From NCBI GenBank assembly GCA_003605065.1, contig QZJM01000004.1, forward strand, positions 1 to 64,000: DNA of 64,000 bases. Reading direction: 5' to 3'. Both the position numbers and the translations under genes were made by a program. This DNA is from Dethiobacter sp. GTDB taxonomy: Bacteria > Bacillota > Dethiobacteria > DTU022 > UBA8154. The stretch's first letter is position 1. The number at the start of each line of letters is the position of its first letter. Below are positions 17,424 to 28,379 of the stretch, one piece after another. Below the pieces are notes generated by a model. The model saw only the letters and a list, made by a program, of their open reading frames with translations. It was not told the origin of the DNA and did not search any database.

Positions 17424-18629
17424 TTGTTGAAAAAAGCAGGCAACCAGGGGAAAATTATCTTTGATATGGATGGCGTTATCACAGGGGAAGAATGCTACTG
17501 GAATACCGCTTCCCTGGTTGTGTGGGAATTGCTTTACAGCAAGCGCTACCTGGGACTGGAACCGGAAGCCGGCCTTCCGGAATTTAAGGCAGCTGTAACT
17601 CCCGGGGAGATCGCTTCCATCAGAAAGGTTGTTTTCCAGGAAGATAAGGTTATTGCATTTATAAAAAAACGTGCTGTTAATTCCAACTGGGACCTGGCCT
17701 TTTTAATTTTTGGCTATCAGCTAATGTTGTTATGGAGAGTGCTCAGCGGTAAGGGCCTGGAAAATACAGCATGGGTTAAGGGGAAAAAGGGTTTTGACCG
17801 GGAGCATCTTCGCACCCTTTCCAGCCTTTTGTCGTCATCGGATACACCATGGCGCCCCTCTTTTGAGGCTATCTTGGGCAATTGGACGGGCGAGGCCCGG
17901 GGGGCGGAATTGATGCAGAAGCTTTCTGCCCAGCTGCCCGGCAGGTACAGGGAGTTGGCGGAAACTGTTTTTAATTCTTTTTCTCCCTTATGGAAACTGG
18001 CCCAGGACATTTTTCAGGAATGGTATTTCGGAGAAGAGAAATACAGGGCAATTTACCACAGGGAACCGGCTGCTCCAGGCAAAAGAGGGCTTATTTATGA
18101 CGAAAAACCGCTATTGCCGGTAGAAAAAATTAAAGATACCCTGGGACAGCTCCTAAAAAAAGGCTGGACGCTGGGTATCGCAACGGGAAGACCCCTAAAT
18201 GAGCTCCATTCGCCCTTAAAATCCATGGGAATCTGGGAATTGTTTGACCCCGGTTCGATTGTAACTTTTGATGATGTTCAAAAGGCGGAACAATCTCTAA
18301 AAGCAGAACACCAAAAGTTTTCCCTGGGAAAGCCTCATCCTTTTTCTTTTCTGAAAGCCTACTGGGGAGAAAGGTTTAAGGAAAGAGAGCTTGTTCTTTC
18401 TACATTTTCGAGACCGCAGCCGGGTAAGTGCTGGATAGTTGGGGATTCTCTGGCGGATCTCATGGCAGCAAGGGAAATGGGTGCGTTTTTTATCGGTGTT
18501 TTATCCGGTCACAGCGGTGCGGACAGCAAAAGTCTTTTTGATAAGGAAGGCGCCAGGTTTGTGCTGCCGGATATTACCTACATTCCGCACTATATTGCCG
18601 AAATTAATGGCCCTGCCTCTAAACAATAA
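17424..18629 (+). CDS. HAD-superfamily hydrolase
   Basis: 401 aa; IIFDMDGV, GIATGRPLNEL, GKPHPFSFLKAY, CWIVGDSLADLMAAREMGAFFIGV. Confidence 0.85.
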   Translation: MLKKAGNQGKIIFDMDGVITGEECYWNTASLVVWELLYSKRYLGLEPEAGLPEFKAAVTPGEIASIRKVVFQEDKVIAFIKKRAVNSNWDLAFLIFGYQLMLLWRVLSGKGLENTAWVKGKKGFDREHLRTLSSLLSSSDTPWRPSFEAILGNWTGEARGAELMQKLSAQLPGRYRELAETVFNSFSPLWKLAQDIFQEWYFGEEKYRAIYHREPAAPGKRGLIYDEKPLLPVEKIKDTLGQLLKKGWTLGIATGRPLNELHSPLKSMGIWELFDPGSIVTFDDVQKAEQSLKAEHQKFSLGKPHPFSFLKAYWGERFKERELVLSTFSRPQPGKCWIVGDSLADLMAAREMGAFFIGVLSGHSGADSKSLFDKEGARFVLPDITYIPHYIAEINGPASKQ

Positions 18630-18662
18630 GGCAGGGCACAGCTAAAAGTAATGGATTCGGCT

Positions 18663-19148
18663 TTAAGTTCTGGGTTTTAGGCGCAGGGAGGCCAGTAATA
18701 ATCCCAGACCGAAAATGAGAATAAGATAGTTGACAAATTGTGTCCTCTCCAGGCCCTGTAACAATGCCGGTCCCACGGAGCTTGCTAAACCTGCCGACAT
18801 ATAATCCGGCAGAATGCTCAGAGTTATCTGGATAAGCGCAAAGGAAATCAAGGTAAGAATAGATACCGGCAGGAAAATTTGGAAGTTCCCGTAGAGATAA
18901 TACAGGGCAATAAGGCAAAACCCTAGGCCGGAAAGGGAAACCCAGAAAATATTTCTGACGATATTGGCTTCAATGTTGGCCAGGAGTATGGCAATTTCCG
19001 GCGGATGGCCTGTCGCACCGGTAATAATGGCACTCAGGCTTTCTGAAGTTACCACACCAACCAGAAAAGTAGTTACAACCGTTGTTATCAGTGCAGCAGC
19101 AAAGGCAACTGATAAAAGAATTTTTAAAAAAAGTTTGGTTTTTTGCAT
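18663..19148 (-). CDS. Hypothetical membrane protein
   Basis: 161 aa, ~4 hydrophobic segments, only long non-overlapping ORF in this stretch. Confidence 0.6.
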   Translation of the reverse strand: MQKTKLFLKILLSVAFAAALITTVVTTFLVGVVTSESLSAIITGATGHPPEIAILLANIEANIVRNIFWVSLSGLGFCLIALYYLYGNFQIFLPVSILTLISFALIQITLSILPDYMSAGLASSVGPALLQGLERTQFVNYLILIFGLGLLLASLRLKPRT

Positions 19149-19462
19149 AGCGTTGCCACCTTTCCTTATAAAATAATAACCATTATATAATAATAAAACA
19201 TTTAGTTCTTTTTTAATACTGGACTTTCCTGCTATGAGAAAAAAATATCTTGCCAGGCAAAATTTGCAGGTTATATCCGAAGCCGGAAGCGTGTAAATAC
19301 CAGGAAAAGCCTGGAAGCTTTTGGCTGTCCTGGTTATATTTTTTTACAGGCTTTTTTCAGGGAACTTCAGCGGCTTGTAATTTGATTGTGTTTCTAGTAG
19401 AATGTTTTTGCGTGAAGATTTTGTCCTGGAAATTTAAGGTGTTTTATAAACGGAGGATTTTT

Positions 19463-22111
19463 ATGGGTCTATTAAAAAAATTATTTGGAGATCCCAATGT
19501 AAGGGAAGTAAAAAAACTCTGGCGTTATGTGGAAGAGGTTAATTCTTACGAGGAGCGTATGAAAGCGCTTAAGGACAGCCAGATGCCGGAATATACGGCT
19601 TCTTTAAAAGAAAAGCCGGCACAGGGGGAAACCCTTGATGATATCTTACCGGAAGCTTTTGCCCTGGCACGCGAGGCTGCACGTCGGGTTCTGGGCATGA
19701 GACCTTTTGATGTCCAGGTCTTAGGAGGCATTGTTTTGCACCAGGGCCGTATTGCGGAAATGAAAACCGGTGAGGGGAAAACCCTGGTGGCGACCATGCC
19801 TGCTTACCTTAACGCCCTGTCCGGTAAGGGGGTTCATATCGTTACCGTTAACGATTACCTGGCCAGGCGTGACAGGGATTGGATGGGCCCTGTTTATGAA
19901 CTTCTCGGATTAAGCGTGGGGACTATTGTCCACGGGCAAAATCCCCAGCAGCGCAGGGAGTCCTACAATGCCGATATAACTTACGGTACAAACAATGAGT
20001 TTGGTTTTGATTACCTGCGCGATAATATGGTCCTTTACAAGGATCACCTCGTGCAGAGGTCCCTCAATTATGCCATCGTCGACGAAGTGGACAGCATTCT
20101 CGTCGACGAGGCCAGGACGCCGCTGATTATCTCCGGAGCCGCGGAAAAGGCCACCGAACTGTATGAAAAATTTGCTGCTTTTGTTCCCCGCCTGCGAAGG
20201 GAAGAAGATTACACTGTAGACGAAAAGGCCCATACCGTGGTTTTAACGGAGGATGGGGTCGCCCGTACCGAAAAAGCCCTAAATATCGATAACCTTGCTG
20301 ATGAGAAAAATATGGCAATTTCTCATCATATCAACCAGGCCTTAAAAGCACATGTCCTCATGAAGAGGGACAGGGATTATGTAGTTAAAGACGGGGAAGT
20401 TATCATCGTAGACGAATTTACCGGGCGGCTTATGTTCGGCCGTCGCTACAGCGATGGTTTGCACCAGGCCATCGAAGCCAAAGAAAAAGTGAAAGTGGCC
20501 CGGGAAAGTCGAACCCTGGCCTCCATAACCTTTCAGAATTATTTCCGTTTGTATGACAAGCTGTCCGGTATGACAGGTACCGCCGCTACGGAGGAGGAGG
20601 AGTTCAGGAAAATTTATGGTATGGATGTTGTGGTCGTACCTACCAACGAAGCTATGATCAGGAAAGATCTTCCCGATCTGGTTTACCGTTCCGAAAAGGG
20701 AAAGTTCGGCGCGGTGGTAGAGGAAATAACGATGCGGCACCGCAACGGGCAGCCGGTTCTGGTAGGTACCATTTCCATTGAAAAATCTGAAGAGTTAAGC
20801 CGGATGCTTTCCAAAAGGGGTGTGCCCCATCATGTTCTCAACGCCAAATATCATGAAAAAGAGGCGGAAATAATTGCTCAGGCAGGCCAAAAGGGAGCAG
20901 TTACTATTGCCACCAATATGGCCGGACGCGGCACCGACATTGTCCTGGGCGGCAATTTTGAGCCGCAGGTAAAAACCGTCCTGGCAGAAGAAAATTTGAC
21001 TGAGGAACAGAAAAAAGCTAAGGTACAACAAATCCGGGGTCTTTGGAAAGGTCAGCATGACGAAGTGGTGCAGCTCGGCGGCCTGCATATCATCGGTACC
21101 GAAAGGCATGAATCCCGGCGCATAGATAACCAGCTGCGGGGGCGTGCCGGCCGCCAGGGGGATCCCGGATCTTCCGTGTTTTATGTTTCCCTGGAAGATG
21201 ATCTGATGCGGCTTTTTGGTTCGGATAATGTGAAATCTATCATGGAAAGGCTGGGTATAGAGGAAGATGTTCCCATAGAGCATCCTATTATCAGCAGGGC
21301 CATAGAAAATGCCCAGAAAAAGGTGGAAGGTCGTAACTTCGAAATCCGCAAGCACATTCTGGAGTACGACGATGTCCTTAACCAGCAGCGGGAAGTCATC
21401 TATAAGCAGCGCCGCCAGGTTCTGGAGGGTGAGAATTTACGCGACAACATCATGCAGATGATTTCAGATGTTGTGGATCAGGCCCTTTCCCTCTATGCGG
21501 ATGAAAAGCTGCATGAAGAAGATTGGGATTTGCAGGGGCTGTTAAGTTATGCGGAAAGATTATTTCTTCCCGGAGAGCATTTCGGTATAGAGGGGTTAAG
21601 AGCTCTTTCCCGGGAGGAAATAAGGGATAAACTAGTTGAGGCTGCCGGTAGCTTTTATGATCAACGGGAAAGAGAAATAGGCTCCGAGGTTATGCGGGAA
21701 CTGGAGAGAGTTGTTCTTTTGCGTACTGTGGACAGCAAGTGGATGGATCATATTGATGCCATGCATGAACTTCGACAGGGAGTATGGCTGCGGGCCTTTG
21801 GGCAGCAGGACCCCCTGATCGAATATAAATATGAAGCTTACGAAATGTTCCAGGAAATGATCCGCTCTATCCAGGAAGATGTGGTTCGTCTCCTCTACTA
21901 TCTTAAAGTTAACCAGGCTCCGGAACGACAGCGTGTATCCACACCGTTGTTAACAATTAAATCGGAGGGTAAAGGGGCCATGGACGAAGCCAGGAACACG
22001 GGGAGCACTTCTTCCGGCAAGCACAGTCCTGTAACTGTGGACAAAGTGGGCAGAAATGAGCCCTGCCCCTGCGGAAGCGGTAAAAAATATAAAAAATGCT
22101 GCGGGGCCTAG
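19463..22111 (+). CDS. secA: Preprotein translocase ATPase SecA
   Basis: From ATG at 19463 (RBS CGGAGG), [56 protein letters not shown]-terminal [14 protein letters not shown]. The ORF extension to 19250 looks non-coding. Confidence 0.98.
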   Translation: MGLLKKLFGDPNVREVKKLWRYVEEVNSYEERMKALKDSQMPEYTASLKEKPAQGETLDDILPEAFALAREAARRVLGMRPFDVQVLGGIVLHQGRIAEMKTGEGKTLVATMPAYLNALSGKGVHIVTVNDYLARRDRDWMGPVYELLGLSVGTIVHGQNPQQRRESYNADITYGTNNEFGFDYLRDNMVLYKDHLVQRSLNYAIVDEVDSILVDEARTPLIISGAAEKATELYEKFAAFVPRLRREEDYTVDEKAHTVVLTEDGVARTEKALNIDNLADEKNMAISHHINQALKAHVLMKRDRDYVVKDGEVIIVDEFTGRLMFGRRYSDGLHQAIEAKEKVKVARESRTLASITFQNYFRLYDKLSGMTGTAATEEEEFRKIYGMDVVVVPTNEAMIRKDLPDLVYRSEKGKFGAVVEEITMRHRNGQPVLVGTISIEKSEELSRMLSKRGVPHHVLNAKYHEKEAEIIAQAGQKGAVTIATNMAGRGTDIVLGGNFEPQVKTVLAEENLTEEQKKAKVQQIRGLWKGQHDEVVQLGGLHIIGTERHESRRIDNQLRGRAGRQGDPGSSVFYVSLEDDLMRLFGSDNVKSIMERLGIEEDVPIEHPIISRAIENAQKKVEGRNFEIRKHILEYDDVLNQQREVIYKQRRQVLEGENLRDNIMQMISDVVDQALSLYADEKLHEEDWDLQGLLSYAERLFLPGEHFGIEGLRALSREEIRDKLVEAAGSFYDQREREIGSEVMRELERVVLLRTVDSKWMDHIDAMHELRQGVWLRAFGQQDPLIEYKYEAYEMFQEMIRSIQEDVVRLLYYLKVNQAPERQRVSTPLLTIKSEGKGAMDEARNTGSTSSGKHSPVTVDKVGRNEPCPCGSGKKYKKCCGA

Positions 22112-22219
22112 GGTTATAGATACTCTCTTGTACCTGAAGGTTAAAAAAGGTTCCGCTGCAGCTTTTTGGGGAATTTTCTCCCGGGGATCAGCGTGTTTTT
22201 TGGAAAGGAGGCCTTGTTA

Positions 22220-23339
22220 TTGTTATTTGAACTGAAGGAACAATGGTTAAAGCAAAAAAAGAGGCTGGAAGAATGGGGGAAGTCTCTTTGACCTGGAGGA
22301 AAAAAGGAAAAGAGCGGGCCTGCTGGAAAAGGAAGCAGGCCATCCCGAATTCTGGAATATCCCGGAAGATGCCGCCAGGATAATGCAGGAATTGGGGCAG
22401 TTAAAAGATAAGCTGCGGATTTATGACCAGTTGGAGAGCTTGATGGAAGAATGGAATGTCCTGCTTCAAATGTACAGGGAGCTGGAAAAGGAGGAGGATG
22501 CTCCAGAGCTTTTAAAGGAGGCAGAGGAACTGAGTCTGAAGGCTGCCTCCCTGTTGGACAAGGAAGAACTACGTCTCCTTTTTAAGGGACGCTATGATGA
22601 AAAAAATACTATTATTGCCCTTCACCCCGGTGCCGGAGGACTTGAAGCCCAGGATTGGGCTGAAATGCTGCTGCGCATGTATACGCGCTGGGCTGAGAAG
22701 AGAGGCTATAGCGTAGAAATTCTCGATCTTTTGCCTGGTGAGGAAGCAGGTCTTAAAAGTGTGGCCTTTCTTGTCAAAGGAGAAAAGGCCTATGGTTACC
22801 TGCAGGCGGAGAGGGGGGTCCACCGCCTGGTACGCATTTCGCCGTTTGATGCCGGGGGCAGGAGACACACCTCTTTTGCCTCGGTGGATGTTTTGCCTGA
22901 AGTGAAGGAGGGTGTTGATCTGGAGGTTGACCCCGATGATTTAAGAATTGACACTTTTCGTTCCCGTGGGGCCGGAGGCCAGCATGTTAATACCACTGAT
23001 TCAGCAGTAAGAATTACCCATATTCCTACAGGACTGGTTGTACAGTGTCAGAATGAGCGTTCTCAACATAGCAATAAAGAAAGGGCTATGCGCATACTTC
23101 TGGCAAAACTGGCGGATTTGGCGCAGCGCGAGCAAAAAGAGAAGCTCCAATCCTTACGGGGGGAACAGAAAGAGATTGCCTGGGGAAGTCAAATCCGCTC
23201 CTATGTTTTTCACCCTTATTCACTGGTGAAGGATCACCGGACAGGTGTGGAGATTGGGGATGTCCAGGCAGTTATGGACGGGGAAATAGATCTTTTTCTG
23301 GAGGCTTTTTTGCGCTATAATGCACGTTTACAATCGTAA
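22220..23339 (+). CDS. prfB: Peptide chain release factor 2 with programmed +1 frameshift
   Basis: Zero frame MLFELKEQWLKQKKRLEEWGKSL then CTT TGA C at 22286-22292, resuming as DLEEKRKRAGLLEKEAGHPEFW...; GGQHVNTTDSAVRITHIPTG GGQ motif. SD-like GGGGGA upstream of the slip site. Confidence 0.93.
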
Positions 23340-24180
23340 AAGCACGTGGAAGAAATATTTTTGGGAATTAGTCGGCATTACGATAGGAACAGCTTTGATG
23401 GCTGTGTCTTTTAATATGTTTCTTATTCCCAATAAACTCGCAGCCGGCGGCATCAGCGGTCTGGGTATCATCCTGTTTCATCTTTACCGGATTCCTGTGG
23501 GGTTTACAGTTCTTGTTGCCAATATCCCCTTGTTTATCCTGGTCTGGAGATATATGGGGTGGAAATTTGTGGCCCATAGTTTGACAGGCACGATTCTCCT
23601 GCCGTTTATGCTGGAGTTTTTCGCGTTTCTACCTCTTGTTACCACTGATTTGCTGCTGGCTTCTGTTTACGGAGGTATCGGGGTTGGTTTTGGACTGGGC
23701 ATTGTTTTCCGCTCCCGGGGGTCAACGGGAGGAACTTCAGTGCTGGCACTGCTTTTCCACAATTTCTGGGGAATAACCAGCGGCCATGGTCTTATTGGCG
23801 CCGATTTTGCCATAATTGTGGTTGCCGGTTTCATTTTTGGCCCCGAAGTAGCTCTTTTTGCCCTGTTATCTCTTTTTGTGAGCAGTAAAGCCGTAGATTT
23901 TATCCAGGAAGGCTTCTCTTTTTCCAAAGCAGCACTAATTATCACCGATAAAAAAAGGGACGATATTTCTGAAAAAATTTTGCGTGAACTGGGTCGCGGT
24001 GCTACGTTTTTAAATGGCTATGGCGCTTATTCCGGGGAGAAAAAGGGTATAATCCTTTGTGTTGTCCACCAGTCTCAGGTAACGCGACTTAAAAACATTG
24101 TCAGGGAGATAGATCCCACCGCTTTTGTCATTGTCAGTAATGTAGGAGAGGTTCTGGGCGAAGGTTTTGGCCCCATATAA
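23320..24180 (+). CDS. YitT family membrane protein (DUF161/DUF2179)
   Basis: 286 aa; multi-TM N-terminus (AGGISGLGIILFHLYRIPVG) and C-terminal DUF2179-like GATFLNGYGAYSGEKKGIILCVV. Confidence 0.9.
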   Translation: MHVYNRKSTWKKYFWELVGITIGTALMAVSFNMFLIPNKLAAGGISGLGIILFHLYRIPVGFTVLVANIPLFILVWRYMGWKFVAHSLTGTILLPFMLEFFAFLPLVTTDLLLASVYGGIGVGFGLGIVFRSRGSTGGTSVLALLFHNFWGITSGHGLIGADFAIIVVAGFIFGPEVALFALLSLFVSSKAVDFIQEGFSFSKAALIITDKKRDDISEKILRELGRGATFLNGYGAYSGEKKGIILCVVHQSQVTRLKNIVREIDPTAFVIVSNVGEVLGEGFGPI

Positions 24181-24221
24181 CTGGAGATGGCGCAGAATAA
24201 AAATATAGAAGGGGGAAAAAA

Positions 24222-25052
24222 ATGCCTGTAATTTCGGCTGCTGCTGTGGAAGAATTGAGACTGAAAGCAAGAAAGTTACGCCAGGATATTATTACCATGA
24301 TCTACGAGGCTGCTTCCGGTCATCCGGGTGGAGCACTGTCAGTCCTTGATATACTGGTTGTTTTGTATTACAAAGTTATGAAAATAGATCCCGGTAATTA
24401 CCTGGATCCCCAGAGAGACAGACTGGTTTTAAGCAAAGGACATGCATGTCCTGCACTTTATGCCGTACTGGCGGACCGGGGTTTTTTCCCTTCCAGTTAT
24501 TTGTCAGTTTTGCGCAAAATTGATTCACCTCTTCAAGGACATCCGGATATGCGCAAAACTCCCGGGGTGGAGATGTCTACCGGATCACTGGGACAGGGGC
24601 TTTCTGCGGCTAACGGTATGGCCCTGGCGGCCCGCCTTGATAATTCCAGGCGCCGGGTTTATGTTGTTTTGGGAGACGGGGAAATCCAGGAAGGCCAGGT
24701 ATGGGAAGCAGCGATGACTGCTGCTCATTACCGGCTGGATAATCTTACGGCCTTTTTGGATTATAACGGCCTGCAAATAGATGGTTGGATCCGGGATGTT
24801 AAATCTCCGGAACCTGTAGCCGAGAAATGGCGGGCTTTTGGTTGGCATGTCCTGGAAGTGGAGGGCCACGATTATGCTTCTTTGCTGAAAGCAATAGGAA
24901 GAGCCCATACCAATAAAGGCGCTCCTACGATCATCATTGCTCATACCGTTAAGGGAAAAGGTGTATCCTTTATGGAGAATCAAATAGACTGGCATGGACG
25001 GGCTCCCAATAAAGAGGAATATGAACAAGCCCTCGCTGAATTACAAAAATGA
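24222..25052 (+). CDS. Transketolase, N-terminal subunit
   Basis: 276 aa; ASGHPGGALSVLDILVVLY, LSKGHACPALYAVLADRGFF, GSLGQGLSAANGMALAARL, VLGDGEIQEGQVWEAAM. Confidence 0.95.
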   Translation: MPVISAAAVEELRLKARKLRQDIITMIYEAASGHPGGALSVLDILVVLYYKVMKIDPGNYLDPQRDRLVLSKGHACPALYAVLADRGFFPSSYLSVLRKIDSPLQGHPDMRKTPGVEMSTGSLGQGLSAANGMALAARLDNSRRRVYVVLGDGEIQEGQVWEAAMTAAHYRLDNLTAFLDYNGLQIDGWIRDVKSPEPVAEKWRAFGWHVLEVEGHDYASLLKAIGRAHTNKGAPTIIIAHTVKGKGVSFMENQIDWHGRAPNKEEYEQALAELQK

Positions 25053-25067
25053 GATGGAGGGGATAAC

Positions 25068-26009
25068 TTGACAGAAAAAATAGCTACCAGGGATGCTTAT
25101 GGTAAGGCTCTGGTAGAGTTAGGGCGCCGTATGGACAAAATTGTGGTCCTCGATGCGGATCTTTCCAAGTCAACCAAAACAGCACTGTTTGCAGAAGAAT
25201 TTCCCCTGCGTTTTTTTAATATGGGAATTTCTGAAGCGGACATGATGGGAACCGCCGCAGGGCTTGCAGCTTCCGGCTATATTCCCTTTGTCAGCACTTT
25301 TGGTGTATTCGCCACAGGCAGGGTTTTTGACCAGATACGAAATTCTATCGCTTATACGAGATTAAACGTAAAAATCGCTGCCACCCATACAGGTATTACC
25401 GTGGGAGAAGATGGCGCTTCCCATCAGGCTCTGGAGGATATTGCCCTAATGCGTGTCCTGCCGCACATGACGGTTGTTGTCCCCGCTGATGGAAGGCAAA
25501 CTTACCAGGCTGTCGAAGCTATTGCCGGATGTGAGGGTCCTGTCTACCTCAGGTTGGGAAGGCCTAAGGTTCCCCAGGTAATACCCGAAGGTCTGCCTTT
25601 TGAGCTGGGGAGGGGTCAGCTTTTAAGAGAGGGTAAGGACTTTGCTTTTTTAGCGACAGGTATAACAGTGGGACTGTCTCTGGAGGCTTCTCAATTACTG
25701 GAAAGGCAGGGAATTAATGCAGCAGTTGTCAATATACATACCATAAAACCCCTGGATAAGGACCTTTTGCTGCATATGGCCGCTAAAACGGGAGCATTTG
25801 TTACGGTGGAAGAACACAGTGTCATTGGAGGCCTGGGAAGTGCCATAGCGGAGTTAATCTCCGGGAATTATCCTATTCCCGTAATAAGAGTGGGTATTAA
25901 TGACACCTTTGGAGAGTCCGGATCACCAGAGGCTTTATTAATAAAATACGGCTTTACCGTGGAAAACTTAATAAAAGCCGGCCAGACGGCAATGGAGAAA
26001 AAAAGATAA
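25068..26009 (+). CDS. Transketolase, C-terminal subunit
   Basis: 313 aa; FFNMGISEADMMGTAAGLA, THTGITVGEDGASHQALEDIALMR, VTVEEHSVIGGLG. Confidence 0.95.
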   Translation: MTEKIATRDAYGKALVELGRRMDKIVVLDADLSKSTKTALFAEEFPLRFFNMGISEADMMGTAAGLAASGYIPFVSTFGVFATGRVFDQIRNSIAYTRLNVKIAATHTGITVGEDGASHQALEDIALMRVLPHMTVVVPADGRQTYQAVEAIAGCEGPVYLRLGRPKVPQVIPEGLPFELGRGQLLREGKDFAFLATGITVGLSLEASQLLERQGINAAVVNIHTIKPLDKDLLLHMAAKTGAFVTVEEHSVIGGLGSAIAELISGNYPIPVIRVGINDTFGESGSPEALLIKYGFTVENLIKAGQTAMEKKR

Positions 26010-26125
26010 CTTAAGGAGAACAAGGGGTCGTTCTTCTCTTGTCTTACAGGACCGGTGGTGATATTAAATATGGATTGCAGTTACCGTAAGATACGATGAT
26101 TTTATTTTTTTAAAGAGAGCTTTTT

Positions 26126-26160
26126 AATAGCTCCTCCCCTTGGGGAGGAGCTATTTTTTT
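26126..26160 (+). terminator. Rho-independent terminator
   Basis: AATAGCTCCTCCCC-TT-GGGGAGGAGCTATTTTTTT, near perfect 14-bp stem with T run. Confidence 0.93.
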
Positions 26161-26493
26161 ACCAGAAAGAAAAAATTTGTAAAAATTTAATGCAAAAAAG
26201 GTTTCTAAAGCAGGGATTGCCAAACCGCCTGTCGAATAATAAGCCTCATCCAATTTAGATTGATCCCCAGAACAGGTATATTTGGTACATAAATTCTTTA
26301 TCAGTGGTTTTTAAATATTATTTTTAAAATTTTTCCTGGATTATGCAGGTTTTTATAGGGTATAATCTTTTCTTGGGGAAAACTAAGTTAAATATAAAAA
26401 TTTTTTGTCTAACTGGGGTTAATAACCTCAGGAAAATATAATATTAAAATAGCAGGAGGTGTAAAAGCCTGAACAATAAACCCAGGTTTTTAA

Positions 26494-27519
26494 ATGCTGA
26501 ATTTATTGGACCAGGCGAAAAAAATGGCGGTTATTTATTATGACAAGGATGCGGATCTTTCTTATCTGAAAGGAGAAAAAATTGCCATTCTGGGCTACGG
26601 CAGCCAGGGGCATGCCCACGCCCAAAACCTGCGGGATAGCGGCCTGAGTGTTGTTGTCGCCGATCTTCCCGGCAGCTCCAACTGGATTCAGGCGGAAAAG
26701 GATGGCATGGAGATTAAGACTGTAGCCGGGGCGGTTGAAGATGCCCAGGTTATTATGATGCTGCTCGGTGATAACGACCAGCCGCCGGTATTTCAGAAAG
26801 AGGTTCTTCCTCATCTTAAGGAAGGCAAGGCTCTGGCTGTGGCTCACGGCTTTAACATTCTTTATAACCAGGTTATTCCTCCCTCCCATGTGGATGTGTT
26901 CATGGTAGCCCCCAAGAGCCCCGGACACCTGGTCAGGCGCATGTACCAGCAGGGGAACGGTGTACCTGCACTGGTAGCCGTGCACCAGGATTATACGGGA
27001 AAGTGCCTGCAGAGAGCCCTGGCTTATGCTAAAGGACTGGGCGGGACCCGGGCCGGGGTTATTGAAACAACATTCCAGGAAGAGACAGAAACGGACCTGT
27101 TTGGTGAGCAGGCTGTCCTTTGCGGTGGAGTATCGGCTTTAATTAAAGCATCTTTTGATACCCTGGTGGAAGCAGGTTACCAGCCGGAAATAGCCTACTT
27201 TGAATGCCTGCATGAACTCAAGTTGATTGTAGATTTGATCTATGAAGGTGGACTGTCCTGGATGCGCTATTCTGTCAGCGATGTTGCCGAATACGGTGAT
27301 TTTACCAGGGGGCCCAGAGTTATCGATGAGAGAGTGCGTGGGGAAATGAAAAAAATGCTCCAGGATATCCAGGAAGGTGTTTTTGCCCAGGAATGTATTA
27401 CTGAATTTCGCATGAATCGTCCCCGCCTGACTGCTATGAGGAGAAAAGACGAACAACACCTTGTGGAGAAAGTTGGAAAAGAGCTTCGCTCCATGATGCC
27501 CTGGCTGGAGAAAAAATAA
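26494..27519 (+). CDS. ilvC: Ketol-acid reductoisomerase
   Basis: 341 aa; [72 protein letters not shown]. Confidence 0.97.
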   Translation: MLNLLDQAKKMAVIYYDKDADLSYLKGEKIAILGYGSQGHAHAQNLRDSGLSVVVADLPGSSNWIQAEKDGMEIKTVAGAVEDAQVIMMLLGDNDQPPVFQKEVLPHLKEGKALAVAHGFNILYNQVIPPSHVDVFMVAPKSPGHLVRRMYQQGNGVPALVAVHQDYTGKCLQRALAYAKGLGGTRAGVIETTFQEETETDLFGEQAVLCGGVSALIKASFDTLVEAGYQPEIAYFECLHELKLIVDLIYEGGLSWMRYSVSDVAEYGDFTRGPRVIDERVRGEMKKMLQDIQEGVFAQECITEFRMNRPRLTAMRRKDEQHLVEKVGKELRSMMPWLEKK

Positions 27520-27689
27520 GATTCCTTGCTCTTCAGTAAGAAATGTTCAAAAATTCCATAATATGGCCGGAAATAAAAGAGGATTTTAGTAAACTGTTGT
27601 CGAATAAAATACTTACATATTTTACATTTTACGTCATTTAATTATTTAATTATTTAATTATTTAAAAATAATTTAAGCAGGGCTGTATT

Positions 27690-28379
27690 ATGATCGAAAT
27701 TTGTCATCTTTACAAACAATATGTGCATAACGAGTTTTATGCTTTAAAAGATATTAATTTGATTATTGACCGCGGTGAATTTATTTTTATCGTAGGTCCA
27801 AGCGGAGCGGGCAAATCTACCCTCTTAAAGCTCCTGTTAAGAGAAACTCTGCCAACGAGGGGAAGTATAAAGATTTTTGGAAGGGATCTAACCCAGTTGA
27901 AAAACCGGGAGATACCCTTTTTAAGGCGGAATATCGGTATGGTTTTTCAGGACTTTCGCCTGCTGAGTGACCGCAACGTATTTGAAAATGTAGCCTTTTC
28001 CCTGAGAATTATCGGGACTTCGTCCAGGGAAATTCGCAAAAGAGTGCCCCTTGTTTTGGAGCTTGTTGGATTAAAAGATAAAGCTTTTAAAAATCCAAAC
28101 GAGCTTTCCGGGGGAGAACAGCAAAGGGTTTGCGTGGCCAGAGCCATAGTCAACCGACCCAGCGTACTTCTTGCGGACGAGCCTACCGGAAACCTTGATC
28201 CGGCTACTTCCATGGAGATTATGACACTAATCCAGGATATTAACATCAGGGGGACGACGGTAATCGTAGCTACTCATGACAAGGATGCTGTGGATCATTT
28301 TCAAAAGCGGGTCGTGGTTTTGGAAAACAATCAATTGGTGAGCGACCAGGAGAGAGGGGTTTATTTTAATGCACATTAG
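27690..28379 (+). CDS. ftsE: Cell division ATP-binding protein FtsE
   Basis: 229 aa; VGPSGAGKSTLLKLL, LSGGEQQRVCVARAIV, LLADEPTGNLD; overlaps ftsX. Confidence 0.97.
   Translation: MIEICHLYKQYVHNEFYALKDINLIIDRGEFIFIVGPSGAGKSTLLKLLLRETLPTRGSIKIFGRDLTQLKNREIPFLRRNIGMVFQDFRLLSDRNVFENVAFSLRIIGTSSREIRKRVPLVLELVGLKDKAFKNPNELSGGEQQRVCVARAIVNRPSVLLADEPTGNLDPATSMEIMTLIQDINIRGTTVIVATHDKDAVDHFQKRVVVLENNQLVSDQERGVYFNAH

Noticed and set aside
19250-19462. 71-aa N-terminal extension of SecA in the ORF track
   Set aside because: Canonical SecA start (MGLLKKLFG) with good RBS lies at 19463; the extension lacks SecA similarity.
26413-26430. CTGGGGTT-AA-TAACCTCAG hairpin upstream of ilvC as possible BCAA leader/T-box
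   Set aside because: No T-box core (e.g. AGGGTGGNACCGCG) or leader peptide rich in Leu/Val/Ile codons seen.
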